The notes under the pieces are model-generated. The model had not been told where the DNA came from. It was given only the letters and a program-made list of their open reading frames with translations, and ran no database searches. DNA of 64,000 nucleotides, taken from the NCBI RefSeq assembly GCF_030864355.1, contig NC_083394.1, positions 372,001 to 436,000 on the forward strand, read 5' to 3'. This DNA comes from Cutaneotrichosporon cavernicola (taxonomy: Eukaryota > Basidiomycota > Tremellomycetes > Trichosporonales > Trichosporonaceae). How positions within the stretch are numbered: position 1 is the stretch's first letter; every line of letters starts with the position of its first letter. The translations under genes were made by a program, and so were the position numbers. Positions 12,158-23,347 of this stretch are shown here, in pieces.

Positions 12158-14090
12158 ACTGCGGGTTTGCTTTGAGTATATGATGAGTAATGTTGAAATG
12201 CCAAGGACTGAAGTGTACCCAGGTGTTTGTTATCAACCTGGCAGCTGATAGACCAGGTGCCTGACGTCATGGACAAGCGGTAATCGGTCCGGGTTCACGA
12301 TCGTCCACGTGGCGAGCCGTGGTGCCCCCGGGCGGTCCAGCCACACAAAGTGTGCCTGGGAGGTCTGAGTGGTTTGGGAGGTGGGAAGCCTGGCCTGGAA
12401 GGGTAGGATCGGCAGCGCGATGGACAGATATCAGATCCTTCATCCTTGTGGATCTTGAGATCTTAGTTGGCTCGGCCCAGTCCTCTTCCTTTCTCGATCC
12501 TATTGTGGATCATTGCCAAGACGATGAGCACTGTTATAGACAAGACGCTCCTTATTCGCCCCGATTCTTCCGAACCCTTGGATCCTTGGAGTAAGTCCTA
12601 GCGCCGCACCTGCAAGTATTCCAAGATTTGAGGAACTGAAAGGAATTGAAGAGCGGGTGTTGTCGCGTCACTTGCAAGGCCCAAGAGAATAGTCTGCGAT
12701 TCATTCCGGCCGGCCTCGCTTCGGTCCCGTGTTCGGGACGGTTTCGTCGCGCCGGGATGGGCGCCCCTGAAGTTGAGTATCACGTTTGGGCGTGCCTTTG
12801 GAGTTTGTTTTGAGCGTGGGCGATCTTGAGCAAACGTGAAAAAATGATGCCGTGGATGCCCAGAGTGGGTGAATACAATATTAACAGTGAATACAATATT
12901 CAGTAATTGCTTGATAATACCAGGGCAGGACACGTGAGAGCAGGGCCAAAGGTGATCAAGGCGATCAAGGTGACGCTCACAAGTCGCGCATCGCGTCAAA
13001 GCTCGCCGCGCGCCTGGGACCATCCGCAACCCTGAACTTTCCGCTAGGGTAGAGCTAACTTGCGTTCCTCCATAAATTGATCCACGCCCATCATTGAAGA
13101 AGAGGACACCAGTGGCCCTGGTTCAGCTAATCAGCTGGCTCATGATCGAGGATTCGAGTAGTCGAGAAGCACGATGGTGTCTAACCGTTTGATTCGTGTT
13201 GGAGTGGACAGCCTGACGGTCTACCGGAGTGGCGCAGGTGCGATTCCCGTGCCGCTCTGGTGATCTCGGTTGTCAAGGGGAAGGGGGGCGAAGCGAAACC
13301 TAGTATAGGCGTAGTAAAGATGTGTATCATCTCAAGTTGCACTGAATGCAAAGTGATCGTCGTCCTTTGACTGCACGCTTTTAGCGTACCACAAATCCAT
13401 CCCACTTCCGTTCCCCTTCCCTCCCTTCTGTGCCTCTCCCTCCCCTCCCCTCCCCTCCCCTTGATCATAATTCATAACCCTCTCCAACCCTGTTATCACC
13501 CCATCGTCCTTTCTTTGCGATGTAAAGCTTTACCTCACTTTTTTTTCGCGTCAAAGGTCTGATCTTGCATCCGTCTGCGTTTGGTGTCCAACTGTAACAT
13601 ATCCATTGTCTGGATAACATGTGAGAACCCTGAGTTTAAATCCTATCCCACTATAGCCACACTGTCAACTGGCCACTTGATCAAGTTGGGAAATTGTGAA
13701 AGTGACTGATGAGTTGGGTTTGGGAGGGAGCGGGTGGGAATGAGAGGGGCAAGGAGGAGACCCTTAAAAGTATGATTGTCCCTGAATCTGGGTGTTTCTC
13801 GTTTCTAAAAAAACAAAAACCCAGCCAAACCCCCTCCGCCTTCCCAATTTAACCCAACCCACAAAGGGCCACTCAATGTCGCACCTTGGTCAATAGGTCC
13901 AAAGGGTCCACGGCCTCTGGACCCTTGCTACTTGGCCCGAGGTCCAAACTCCACGTACACATACAAAGTACTCAGTACCACGTACCACGTACCACCACAA
14001 CCCACCTCTCTTATCAACTAGCTGACATTCCTTTTCTTCCACTTACTCATCCTCTCTTTCTTTCACTCTCTCCCCTTCTTCAAAACAATA
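12158..14090. other. 1.9-kb intergenic region upstream of UGD1
   Basis: I see no gene. A 14-base direct repeat GTGAATACAATATT occurs at 12869-12882 and 12887-12900. A tRNA-like B-box hairpin lies near 13223-13259. A run of CCCCT repeats (13440-13462) and a T8 run (about 13540) precede a C/T-rich promoter for UGD1 at 13850-14090. A long 5' region fits a highly expressed or strongly regulated gene (inference). Confidence 0.45.
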
Positions 14091-15940
14091 ATGACTCAGG
14101 TTAAGAAGATCTGCTGCAGTGAGTATTCACAGCATTACTCCGTCCATCCTTTCGGTGCACCCCAGCGAAGTCCCGTCGACGACCACGTTCGTCGCAACGC
14201 GTCCGCCAGTCACCGTGGCGTCGGCCACCAGAGCGCGATGGAACTCTCTCTTTCCTCCCAGTGACCCAGCTAACCTCCCAGTCGGTGCCGGCTACGTCGG
14301 TGGCCCCACCTGCGCCGTCATCGCACTCAAGTGTCCCCACATTCAGGTCACCATCGTCGACCTCAACCAGAAGCGTATCGACGCCTGGAACTCTGACAAC
14401 CTCCCCATCTACGAGCCTGGACTTGACGAGGTCATCAAGACCGCCCGTGGCCGCAACCTCTTCTTCTCGACCGACGTTGACAAGGCCATTGCCGAGTCCG
14501 AGTGCGTATTTTTCAAAGGGAGGGCGGGACAGGTCAGGCGGGATTGGTTCGACTCTGTGCAACCTTGCGCCAGTACCGTGTCCCTCGCGTTGTATCACTT
14601 TGGGAGCGAGCTGCCGTCCGCGGGCCGATTGTCCGCTGCCCGTCCGCCCTTCCAAAGCCTCCCTGTGACCAACCGCTGATGCTTAGCCTCATTTTCGTCT
14701 CGGTCAACACCCCCACGAAGAAGTCTGGTATCGGAGCTGGCTTCGCCGCCGACCTCAAGTGAGTCACAGAAGCCACGAGTAATGGCGAGACCGTGGGAGC
14801 CATCTCGCCAGCTCCTTGCAACTCTCATACATCGCCATCTCGCACGACTAACGCCACAGGTTCCTCCAGCTCGCTACCCGCCGCATCGCCGAAATCGCGA
14901 CCTCGCCCAAGATTGTCGTCGAGAAGTCGACCGTCCCCTGCCGCACCGCCGACTCGATGCGCACCATCCTTGAGGCCAACCACCGCCCAGGTGTCACTTT
15001 CGACATCCTCTCCAACCCCGAGTTCCTTGCTGAGGGCACCGCCATCAGCGACCTCTTCGCCCCCGACCGTGTCCTCATCGGTTCGCTCCAGACCAAGTCG
15101 GGTCTCGCTGCCTGCGCTGCCCTCGCCGAGGTCTACAGCAACTGGGTCCCCAAGGACCGCATCCTTACGGTCGGCCTGTGGTCGTCCGAGCTCTCCAAGC
15201 TCGCTGCCAACGCTATGCTTGCCCAGCGTATCTCGTCCATTAACGCACTCTCGGCTGTCTGTGAGGCCACTGGCGCCAACATTGACGAGGTCGCGTACGC
15301 TGTCGGCAAGGACACCCGTGTCGGCTCCAAGTTCCTCAAGGCGTCGGTCGGCTTTGGCGGCTCGTGCTTCCAGAAGGACATTCTCAACCTCGTCTACCTC
15401 GCCGAGTCGCTCCACCTCCCCGAGGTCGCCCGCTACTGGCGCGCTGTTGTTGAGATGAACGAGTACCAGAAGGAGCGCTTCTCCCGCAAGGTTGTCGAGA
15501 CCCTCTTCAACACCATCACCGGCAAGAAGATTGCCATCCTCGGCTGGGCGTTCAAGAAGGACACTGGTGACACCCGCGAGTCCCCGGCGATCTCGATCGC
15601 CAACCACTTCCTTGAGGAGAAGGCGCGCATCACCATCTACGACCCCAAGGTCACCGAGGAGCAGATTTGGCTCGACCTTACCGACGAGGGCACCAAGTCG
15701 GCCGACCCCATCAAGCCTCACATCTCGATCCAGGAGTCGGCGGAGGCGGCGTGCAAGGACGCCGAGGCTATTGTTGTCTGCACCGAGTGGGACGAGTTCA
15801 AGACGCTCGACTGGCAGAAGATCTACGACAACTGCCCCCGTCCTGCGTTCGTCTTTGACGGCCGCCTGATGCTCGACCGCCCGTCTCTCCAGCAGATTGG
15901 CTTCAAGGTCATCACCATCGGAACCTGTGACGGCCTCTAA
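14091..15940 (+). CDS. UGD1: UDP-glucose 6-dehydrogenase
   Basis: Oxidises UDP-glucose to UDP-glucuronate with two NAD+. This supplies UDP-xylose and glucuronic acid for wall and capsule polysaccharides in Tremellomycetes. Exons 14091-14118, 14282-14501, 14687-14758 and 14860-15940 give 466 residues, the normal length. Motifs: NAD-binding GAGYVGGPT at residues 11-19, [16 protein letters not shown], the central-domain lysine in [13 protein letters not shown], and the catalytic cysteine of [10 protein letters not shown] at about residue 276. A C-terminal UDP-binding Rossmann domain begins with [20 protein letters not shown]. The first exon is only 28 bases, a common layout. The long upstream gap may hold its regulation. 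Confidence 0.97.
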
Positions 15941-16370
15941 GAGCCATGTGTCGGACTCTGTTCTCATCTGATTAGTACTCCATTTGTAGATAGCATCATA
16001 CATACACCAGGGTTGGATATTTGGCCCGCAGATAGATTTCGCCTAGCCCTCGTATGGACTGCTGCGCGACGCGACTTGGTGCGGGGCAGGTGCATGAAGG
16101 AGGGCCCAGTGGAATGGAGAGGATGTGCCTCTGGCAGTGGTGGTTGGCCGACGGATTTACCGGTGTTGAAAGGAGAGGCGCCAGGGTGGAGGTAGCCACT
16201 GCCACGCGTAACGGTGGAGGCCATTCATTTGCCACCTGTCAGCGTCCAACACTTGGATACACTTGGATCGTGTACTCTCTACACCAACCACTCATTAACA
16301 AACACGACACAGCCGACACCGAAATCCGCGCGCCTCCTCTCAGAGTCCTGGCTCGCCACCCCTCGCCCGC
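15941..16370. other. Intergenic region between UGD1 and EAF7
   Basis: This 430-base gap should hold the UGD1 3' end and the EAF7 promoter. No gene or repeat was recognised. The last 100 bases before the EAF7 ATG are C-rich. Confidence 0.4.
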
Positions 16371-17837
16371 ATGTCCACACTATCCTCACTAGAGGAGAAG
16401 GGCAATGGTGGGCCGGTCGTGTCCGAGCTCGAGCTGTAAGTGGTGCGGTTGAGCGCCGCACAGAGATGTGCCGAGCGGAGGAAGATGGGCCGAAGCGTGT
16501 GTGTCCCGAGGTAAATTGGGGTTGCCGAGGTGGCGACCGCGTGCCGCGTGCTGAACGCGGCCAGGCGGTGGAGGGGCGCTGCTGCGACGCGGCGAGCACC
16601 TGTGTTGGGTGTGGGCGCGTGGACGCATACTCCACAGCTTGGATTGGCGACGTTTAGCTGACTGAAGCGAATCGGCCATTCTCAAGGGTGTCTCAAGCCA
16701 TCGACCAAGTGAGTCCCCTCTTGTAATATCACCTTCCTCGACCTTCCCTCGCCGACCACAACATTCACCATTGTCATCTCTCCGTCATCTGCAGGCAGCT
16801 GGCAGAGCGGTGTGCATGGAATGGCGCTAGCGTCATCCCCTGTACCATTCTATTTGCGTACGATGCGCCGATCTGTCGATGAACGCGTTCCATCATCACA
16901 CTTCCGAATCTCCACTTTCCAAAGCACGCCCCAACTTGCCCTGCACCTTCCCACCCTTACCCCATGCCCAACTAACTCTCAGTCGGGAGACACCGACATG
17001 TCCTCATGATTGCGCTGCAGGCCGACGTGCATAGACAGACCGGTATCTGGGTGTCAACGGAGACGCTGTGGGAAGCGTTGGCCGAGCTCTACGACCTCGA
17101 GGTGCTCGACGCTATGGTGAGTGCCAAAGGCATTGGGAGAACGTCGCAGAAGAGAGCAGCGCTTCACCTTTCTCCGACGTCACTGCCTCATCGCTACCAG
17201 CGAGCCCCAAGTCAGCTCACATCAGACATCATCCCCATCCTCCATTCCCCCATCCCCCGACCCCCTCTCTCCGATTCCCAACCCCCGACGGCGGCGCCCG
17301 CGCGCCCCGTCTGACTCGCCCTTGTCCTCCCCTTCACCGTCACCCGCCCTCCCACCGAGCCGTAGCGCCCAGATCATCAACTCTCGACATTTTGCCTCCG
17401 TGTTCGAGCTTCCCATCGGGCGCATGCCGTCCATGACGCCAGACACACCCGTGTCTCCCGAAGCGCCAGCCGACGAGCTCGACTTTGCGTCGCTCCTCTA
17501 TGCGCGCGCGAAGGGCTCCGAGGAAGAGGGTTGGGACGAGGCGGTGCGCAAGCAGCTGGATGCGTTGGAGGAGGCTGCCCCGCCGCCTGAACCACCAAAG
17601 AGGCGAGGAGGGCGCAAGTCGCGAGGTGGGACGGCCAGCGCGACCGCGAGTGGTCCTGCAAGTCGGCGAACCAGCGGAACAGGCGAGCGGGGGTCGTCGC
17701 CGCTAACCAGCGACGGCGAGCCTGTGCTGCGTGGCCGCAAGGGCGCGGGCGCGGCGGCAAGGAAGCGTGGTCGAGCAAGCACCGACACGGTCGAGGAAGA
17801 GGAACGGCCGCGGGGACGAGGACGTCGGCGGCTATAA
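16371..17837 (+). CDS. EAF7: NuA4 histone acetyltransferase subunit Eaf7 (MRGBP/CT20 family)
   Basis: Subunit of the TINTIN module of NuA4 (Eaf3-Eaf5-Eaf7), acting at transcribed chromatin in the nucleus. Exons 16371-16435, 16668-16708, 16983-17116 and about 17205-17837 give about 290 residues. The CT20 core is split over three exons and reads cleanly when joined: ESAILKGVSSHRP, then IGRHRHVLMIALQ, then TLWEALAELYDLEVLDAM. INSRHFASVFELP follows after a Pro/Ser-rich linker. The C-terminal half is disordered and basic (GRKSRG, RGRGRRRL), a likely nuclear or DNA-contacting tail. The start of the last exon is the least certain point; several in-frame AGs exist. Confidence 0.85.
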
Positions 17838-18604
17838 GCGGTATCGCGCCACGCGCTCCACGCGCATCTGCTGCGTGACCCTTTGGCGCCGACGTCACAC
17901 GTCAGCAGCCAACCCGCCGCTCGTCTCGCGCCGGTTTTCTGTTAGTCCCACGTTGTGAGGACAGCTCTACCTGTGACCCACGAGCGCCAACCCCTCATGC
18001 ACTGCACTTGCACGACGGGGAATCCCCTTCTGCATAGCAAAATAGCGAGTATCCCGCTCGCACCCAACAAGCATGGCCCCAACTCTCAACCAACAAAGCA
18101 AGCATTCATATCCGCCCCGGCGGGACTGTAGAATAGCAATAGACCATGTCATATAGTGGCAACCTGCCCAGGGCGGAGTGTCGAGTCATGTGGTTGGCAC
18201 GCGACCGGCCGGGGCTCAATGAGATGACTGGCGTTGCGGCAAACAGACTCGCCTCCACTCTGGGATGTTTGCCATTTTCGAACAACAGCCATGACGGAGC
18301 GGCCCCAACCTCCGCTCTTCGAAATGAATGCCGAGATTCGAAACCACACAGGGTGGGAAGTCGTCTAGCGCTAGTCATGTCGCCCTCGCCGCCGTGTACT
18401 CCGGACAAAGCCGTGAGCTCCGTCGGCGCTCGGCGGAGGTGGGTGCGAGATTGATGCCCAAATTAGCATCCATGCTCTCGACCTCCACCGAACCTCTCGG
18501 TAACTTGGTACGTCCGTCAAATATTTCCGGCCGCGGAGTCACCGCTACCACTACTAATACTCTCGACGCATCCCATAACATCACATCTCGTCTACTCAAG
18601 CATC
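17838..18604. other. Intergenic region upstream of the VOC protein
   Basis: A gap of 767 bases. No gene was recognised on either strand; short open frames lack homology and splice support. It should hold the EAF7 3' end and the promoter of the gene at 18605. Confidence 0.4.
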
Positions 18605-19021
18605 ATGTCTGCCCGCTCAATCTTCCACTTGGCCTTCCACGTGCGCGACCTCGCCTCCTCGCGTACCTTCTACGGCGGCCTCCTCGGCTGCCGCGAAGGC
18701 CGCTCCACGGAAACCTGGGTCGACTTTGACTTTTTCGGCCACCAGATCAGCCTGCACCTCGGTGAGCCGTTCGTCACCACCAACACCGGACGCGTAGGCG
18801 ACCACATGGTGCCCATGCCCCACCTCGGCGCGATCCTGCAGTTGGACGACTGGAAGAGCCTCGCGGCTAGGTTGGAGGGTAACGTCGAATGGGTGATGGA
18901 GCCGCAGCTGCGGTTTGAGGGGTTGCCCGGGGAGCAGTGGACTATGTTCTTCCGCGATCCGAGCGGGAACCCTATCGAAGTCAAGGGGTTCAAGGACCTG
19001 GCCAGTGTTTATGATGCGTAG
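18605..19021 (+). CDS. Vicinal-oxygen-chelate (glyoxalase/bleomycin-resistance) family protein
   Basis: An intron-less gene of 138 residues, a single VOC domain made of paired beta-alpha-beta-beta-beta modules. It opens FHLAFHVRDLASSRTFYGG-LLGC, the usual first strand and helix, followed by WVDFDFFGHQISLHL. The second half ends FFRDPSGNPIEVKGF, the typical final metal-site strand with its Glu. His and Glu at the usual metal-ligand places suggest a metalloenzyme, but the substrate cannot be told. Lack of introns among intron-rich neighbours and the close resemblance to short bacterial VOC proteins would fit acquisition from bacteria; this is inference. Confidence 0.88.
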   Translation: MSARSIFHLAFHVRDLASSRTFYGGLLGCREGRSTETWVDFDFFGHQISLHLGEPFVTTNTGRVGDHMVPMPHLGAILQLDDWKSLAARLEGNVEWVMEPQLRFEGLPGEQWTMFFRDPSGNPIEVKGFKDLASVYDA

Positions 19022-19269
19022 GCGGGGGCTTTTGGTGGTTTGGCAAGAGAGGGGTCGAGGGCGGCGACACGAACATGAACACGAACGCGGTACAAGACGA
19101 CATCGAGATCGGCAGCACCGTTCGCGCGGCGGCCTCGCCATCCCGCATAATCACACGGCCCTCGACTACCACCGTGCTCGACACGACATGCCGACGTCCA
19201 CCTGACCAGTTGCCGACCAGCCTAGCATGTATGGTGTAGCTATCTCTTATAACAATCTAGGGGCACTAA

Positions 19270-19823
19270 TTCTTGACGTTATCCAAGGCGTTTGGAGACT
19301 GACAGAACAGACCGCTGAACAGACCGCGGCGCTTCGATACGATCCCCATGGCCAGAAATGGACCAAGCCATAACGGCATCCGCAGCCAGCCAAGTCGTCG
19401 GCCCGGACGCGTGTTGCGCTCGTGCAGGTTGGCGTCGGGGGAATGGCGGAGGTTGTTGGAGTCGTCGTTGACGGGGTTGTTGGTTGGGTTGATGCTTGAG
19501 GTGTAGTTGGAGTTGGTGTTTGGGCTGGAGTAGGAGGTGTGGTTGGCGGGGTACTCCTCCCGAACGCAATGGTTTGGCGTATACGCCGGCCGCGAAGTGT
19601 ATGCCGGCCGCACGGGCGGCTCGTGGCTGTAGTCGTACACGTTGTATGAAGCCCTGTAACTCGCTGCACTCGGCCGTCGACTGGGTTGCGAGTAGACGCT
19701 GAGGCCGCTGCCGTAGCTCGCGCGCGAGTTGAAGCCTCCATAGCTGTCTCTGAAGTTCCCGTAGCTGTTGTAGCCGAGACCGGAGCCACCCAATCTGTCG
19801 TATCCGGCGTAGGTGTATCTCAT
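19270..19823 (-). CDS. Small low-complexity protein, GLF-tail family member 1 (C-terminal SGLF)
   Basis: Two exons (19304-19823 and the two bases 19270-19271) give 173 residues. The N-terminal two thirds is Tyr/Ser/Gly/Asn-rich with repeated SYG, SRASYGSG and RPAYT runs and no domain. It ends SKRRGLFSGLF. The last codon is followed by T, a 32-base intron (GTCAGT donor, GATAAC branch site, CAAG acceptor) and AA, which together make TAA. Three other genes in this window have the same split stop and a CGLF end; here the CaaX-position Cys is Ser. Without splicing the protein would run on for 12 residues. Function unknown. Confidence 0.6.
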
Positions 19824-20067
19824 GGGAGAGGAAGTGAGGTGTGGGTGTGGTGGCGCTGTAGCATATAGGCCAGGAGGTTATATCTCATGCGCATGCGGAG
19901 CGGCCCACATTTCATCCCGAGGCGAACGGGCGAGGGTGGGTATTAGGCCGAGGGCGCCTGTCCGAAACAGAGGCGTGTGTATCTCTGCTTCATATTATGT
20001 AGGGGAGGGGCAACAGCGGGACAAGATGGGTAGAAACGCACAGCCCGCCGTCGACATTGGGCAAGAT

Positions 20068-20510
20068 TTCTGCTCGTCAGTTTGAATGTACGGTTACGCA
20101 CAGAATAACCCGCAACACCGGCGGCGTTTCTCAGTACTTCTGGGAGATGGCGCTCCGTTGACCGGGGTCATTTGCTTGGATCTCTTCCAGGGACAGAAGC
20201 TGCGTCGTGGGGTGTCTAAGAAAGGCGAGGCGTTGGCGTAGTTGGCTTGGCTGGTGTGGTCGGTGTTGTTCGCATTCGCAGTGTTGGCGCTGGTTTCGTT
20301 GGCAGTCGAGTCGTTGGGCCTGGTGTAATCCTGGTGTACGTAACGCGGATCATGACTCCTCGAAGCATGGTAATGAAAGTCTGTCTGGCCACTATAGCTT
20401 GGCCGCGAGTGGATCGTGCCGTGATAGCTTGCATGCGAGTAGACGCTGTAGTTGCTGCTCCTTGCGGCCTCCAACCCTCCTCTGTAAGGGCTCAGGTTAT
20501 CGTTGCTCAT
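20068..20510 (-). CDS. Small low-complexity protein, GLF-tail family member 2 (C-terminal CCGLF)
   Basis: The main exon is 20102-20510 with a two-base last exon at 20068-20069; the product is 136 residues. The same frame is open upstream to 20750, which would add 80 residues, but the start MSNDNLSPYRGG gives a protein that resembles member 1. It is rich in Ser, Tyr, His and Asn (YSVYSHASYHG, RPSYSG). It ends KRRRCCGLF. A 32-base intron (GTGCGT donor, CTGAC branch, GCAG acceptor) splits the stop as T/AA. Unspliced, it would read CCGLFCA and stop. The basic run plus CGLF at the C-terminus is a plausible prenylation site (inference). Confidence 0.6.
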
Positions 20511-20903
20511 CGTGCTGTTTAGGAAGAGCGGGGCGCAGTGCGGTGTCGTCACGGACCCCGAGGTGGCCCAGTACGGCAGGGGTGGACGAGGGTGGAGTGG
20601 GTCGCTGTGGCAGCGGCTAGAACAGCGGCCGAGAAGTTGTTCGCTGGCCTCCCTATCGACGACTGGGGGTGGCAACAAGCGATAGGAGGATGAGTGGGAG
20701 CGGGACGTGGTGGTGGAGTTGGCTCGCGAGTGTGTCATTAGCGAGTACAAACCCAGTCAGTAGATTATATCTCTCGCTCCGGCGCCATCGTCTGCATAGC
20801 CGTCAGTCGGGCGCTGTGCCCACGTTAGCGAAGGGGCGTGGATCCCATTCCTGCATATTGCCTATGACACACACCTAGTACTACTCTCTTCACACACTAC
20901 ATT

Positions 20904-21407
20904 TTCTGCCATTAGCCAATCCAAACCAAACTCACAGAACAGACCACAGCACCGGCGGCGGCGAACGGGCACAACCACGGGTGCAACGACTGGCCCAGCG
21001 ACAATAGGGGCCGCGACGACTGGCCCAGCAACAATAGGTGCCGCGACGACGGGCACAATAACGGCGCGCCGCCGGAACGGCCAGAAAATGATCCGGGGCC
21101 GGGGCCGTACGACCACCGGTCGAACTACTACTGGGCGTACAGGTTGGGGGGCGGGGCGCGCATTTCCCGGGCGGCCGCCGTGTCCGTATTGGTTTCCGGG
21201 AGGCCGGTTGGGACGTTGGCCATAACTGGGAGTACTGGTTGCTGGGCGTTGACTTTGAACGGTGGATGGACGCTGGTATCCGCCGCTAGTAGGCCCGCCT
21301 CCGCCGTAGGTTTGACGCATACCACCTCCTCCGGTTTGACGCATACCACCTCCTCCGTAGCTTTGACGCATACCACCTCCTCCGTGGCCACCGCGACGTC
21401 CGCGCAT
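20904..21407 (-). CDS. Small Gly/Val/Pro-repeat protein, GLF-tail family member 3 (C-terminal CCGLF)
   Basis: The main exon is 20936-21407 with a two-base last exon at 20904-20905; the product is 157 residues. The start MRGRRGGHGGGG is chosen because three GGMRQ repeats follow at once. A Pro/Arg region comes next, then a repeated VVAAPIVAGP block, ending VRRRRCCGLF. The last intron is 30 bases (GTGAGT donor, CTAAT branch, GCAG acceptor) and splits the stop codon as T/AA. Without splicing, the frame runs about 23 residues further. The VVAAPIVAGP block is hydrophobic enough to contact membrane. No known domain was recognised. Confidence 0.6.
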
Positions 21408-21961
21408 TATTGGTTGAGTGGATGAGGTTGCTAAGTGTGGGATGGGGATGGGAATGGGGATGCCAAGTGGGGGGCTGGGGACCACGGCTTATGGGGGAAG
21501 AGAGCTTCACGACTTGTGGGTTGGCAGAGTAGGCGATGACGGCGTGGCGGTGGCTTGGGTCGGTAGCGAGGGACTGGCGAACGCCGTTTTGCGGAGGGCC
21601 GTGACGTCGGAGGCTTTGGCTGGTGGCTGAGGTGGGGATGAGTTGGCAGCTAGTGAGGTAAGTTGTGGATGGTGAGTGGGCCGTGAGTGCAGCTTATCTT
21701 GTGTGATCACTGCTGGTACCATTGGGAGTGAGTGATCCCATGGGCTATAGCGGGCGCTGCGCCGTGTGTGCGCCCTGTGCAAGGTGTGAAGAGGCGTGAG
21801 TAGGTGGTGATGTGATGGTGATGTACATTCCAATGACGCGGTCAGTAGGGATCTAAACAAGGACGCCACTTTGGAAATTGTTTGTTGCTCAGGTGGCGGT
21901 AGATCGTCCCAAACATACCTCTCATTGTCCGACCCTGGCGGTTATGCAGATGTTCCAGACC
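21408..21961. other. Intergenic region between GLF-tail member 3 and the tRNA deacylase
   Basis: No supported gene. An open frame of 120 codons on the minus strand (21507-21869) has no homology and does not carry the GLF tail of its neighbours. It is more likely promoter or 5' leader of member 3. Confidence 0.4.
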
Positions 21962-23098
21962 CTACTGCTCGCTAACCGACAAATTGACCAGTTTCTCCTC
22001 CAGCTTGTTTGCGGCGGGAATCTCACCACGCGCAAACGCACCCTTGGCCGGAATCTCGCCGCGCGCCTTACGCGCTTCCCACTCGGCTTTCTTGGCCTTC
22101 TTGGCCGCCATCTTCGCCTTGGCGATCTCCTCGGCCGCCGCACTGCCCTTGGGCGGTGGCTGGGGCTGCCTCGGCGTGCTGGCCCCTGAGGCTGACGCGG
22201 AACGACGCGACCCCTGCCGGTCCTTGCTGTCGAAGATGATCGTGACCGGCCCGTCGTTAGTGAGGGACACGGCCATCATTGCACCGAACTCGCCGTCTGA
22301 TGTCAGCTTGGACCCAAACAATAGCTGAACCCCGAAAGTCCCTCCACGCTCTCACATCACTTCTTGCCTCTCACTGCACTCACCCTTGATCCGGTCGGGC
22401 CGGTACGCGGCTCCAATCTTCTCGAGGAATGAGGTGTACATCGCTTTGCCAGGGATCGTCGACATCGAGTCATGGAAGTCTGTGTGAGCTATGGTTTGTG
22501 TACTAGCTCACCTGGCCGCGCGCCTTTGAAGTTGGCGAAGAGGGTGAACTGCGAGACTGGGGTTAGCGGCCAGAACGCTTCCGGCCTCAGGCGACGAGGT
22601 CATCCCACGAGTGTTGGAGAGGTCTTCCTCCAGGCGCTGCCACTCACCACACAGCACCTCGCCCTCAATCTCCGTGACGCTATTCCGCCAAGCGTCATCG
22701 CCGTCCCACAGCTTGGCCGCGAGGACCTTCTTGATGATCCAGTCGCGGTCCTCGTTTGTGTCATCTGGCGTTAGCTTGGTTCCTCACAAAGACAGCTGTC
22801 ATCGGCTTCCCTTCTCCTATGCGCTGCCCACATCTTCTACATCAGCGACAACCCAGGGGGCCCAACCGCCACCCCCCACGGGTCCGCATTGCTCCTCCAA
22901 GCCCTCGCGTCGTTGAGCCCCGCCTCTCCCATCCTTCCTCCGCGCTACTCACCGCGGTTGATGCCGACAAGGATCATGAGCCCGCGCCCGATCTGCGAGA
23001 TTGTCTTGCCGTCAACTGTTGTCAGCTCTGACACGTGATTTATTCAGCTGCGTACCGGCAACGCTGGCGTTCACAACCTTCTGGACAACAGCGCGCAT
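21962..23098 (-). CDS. DTD1: D-aminoacyl-tRNA deacylase with C-terminal extension
   Basis: Removes D-amino acids (and glycine) wrongly attached to tRNA; cytosolic proofreading enzyme. Six exons (23056-23098, 22953-23015, 22648-22764, 22512-22556, 22384-22479, 21962-22296) give 232 residues. It starts [13 protein letters not shown], the standard opening. Both family motifs are present: [17 protein letters not shown] and the Gly-cisPro motif NDGPVT. Every intron interrupts a codon after its first base. The usual enzyme is about 150 residues. Here about 80 Lys/Ala/Arg-rich residues follow, predicted helical and basic, perhaps for tRNA or ribosome binding (inference). Confidence 0.93.
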
Positions 23099-23347
23099 GT
23101 TATGTGAGAGTAATGAGGTGAGATGGGATGAGCGGGGAAGTGAATCCATCTTGTTTTCAAGGTGGAGGCCGTCCCAGTGATGTGCCGATAAGAGCCGAAA
23201 CGGAAGTTAGGCGGGCCGACCTGGGCGACTTTGGGTTGCGATTGTTCCAACGACTCATAGAAACTCGGAAAGGACAAAGGTAACAATGGCGGCTACCGAT
23301 GCTATGCATAATGTACAATTGTGAACGGCGCTCATGATATACGTCGT

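Noticed and set aside
12598..13029. 143-codon minus-strand frame
   Set aside because: No homology, and it runs through the AT-rich direct repeat; likely chance.
13180..13265. tRNA-like sequence with a B-box (GGTGCGATTCC) and hairpin
   Set aside because: The A-box spacing is wrong and no acceptor stem pairs with the 3' part. At most a tRNA-derived relic.
14825..16003. 392-codon minus-strand frame opposite UGD1
   Set aside because: Antisense shadow; UGD1 on the plus strand carries all the catalytic motifs.
17222..17898. Long minus-strand frames opposite EAF7
   Set aside because: Antisense shadows of a GC-rich coding exon; the sense strand has the CT20 domain.
19270..21407. Mating-pheromone precursor genes (short, CaaX-ended)
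   Set aside because: The proteins are too long and repetitive, lack the usual pheromone core and box (for example CVIA), and no STE3-like receptor is nearby.
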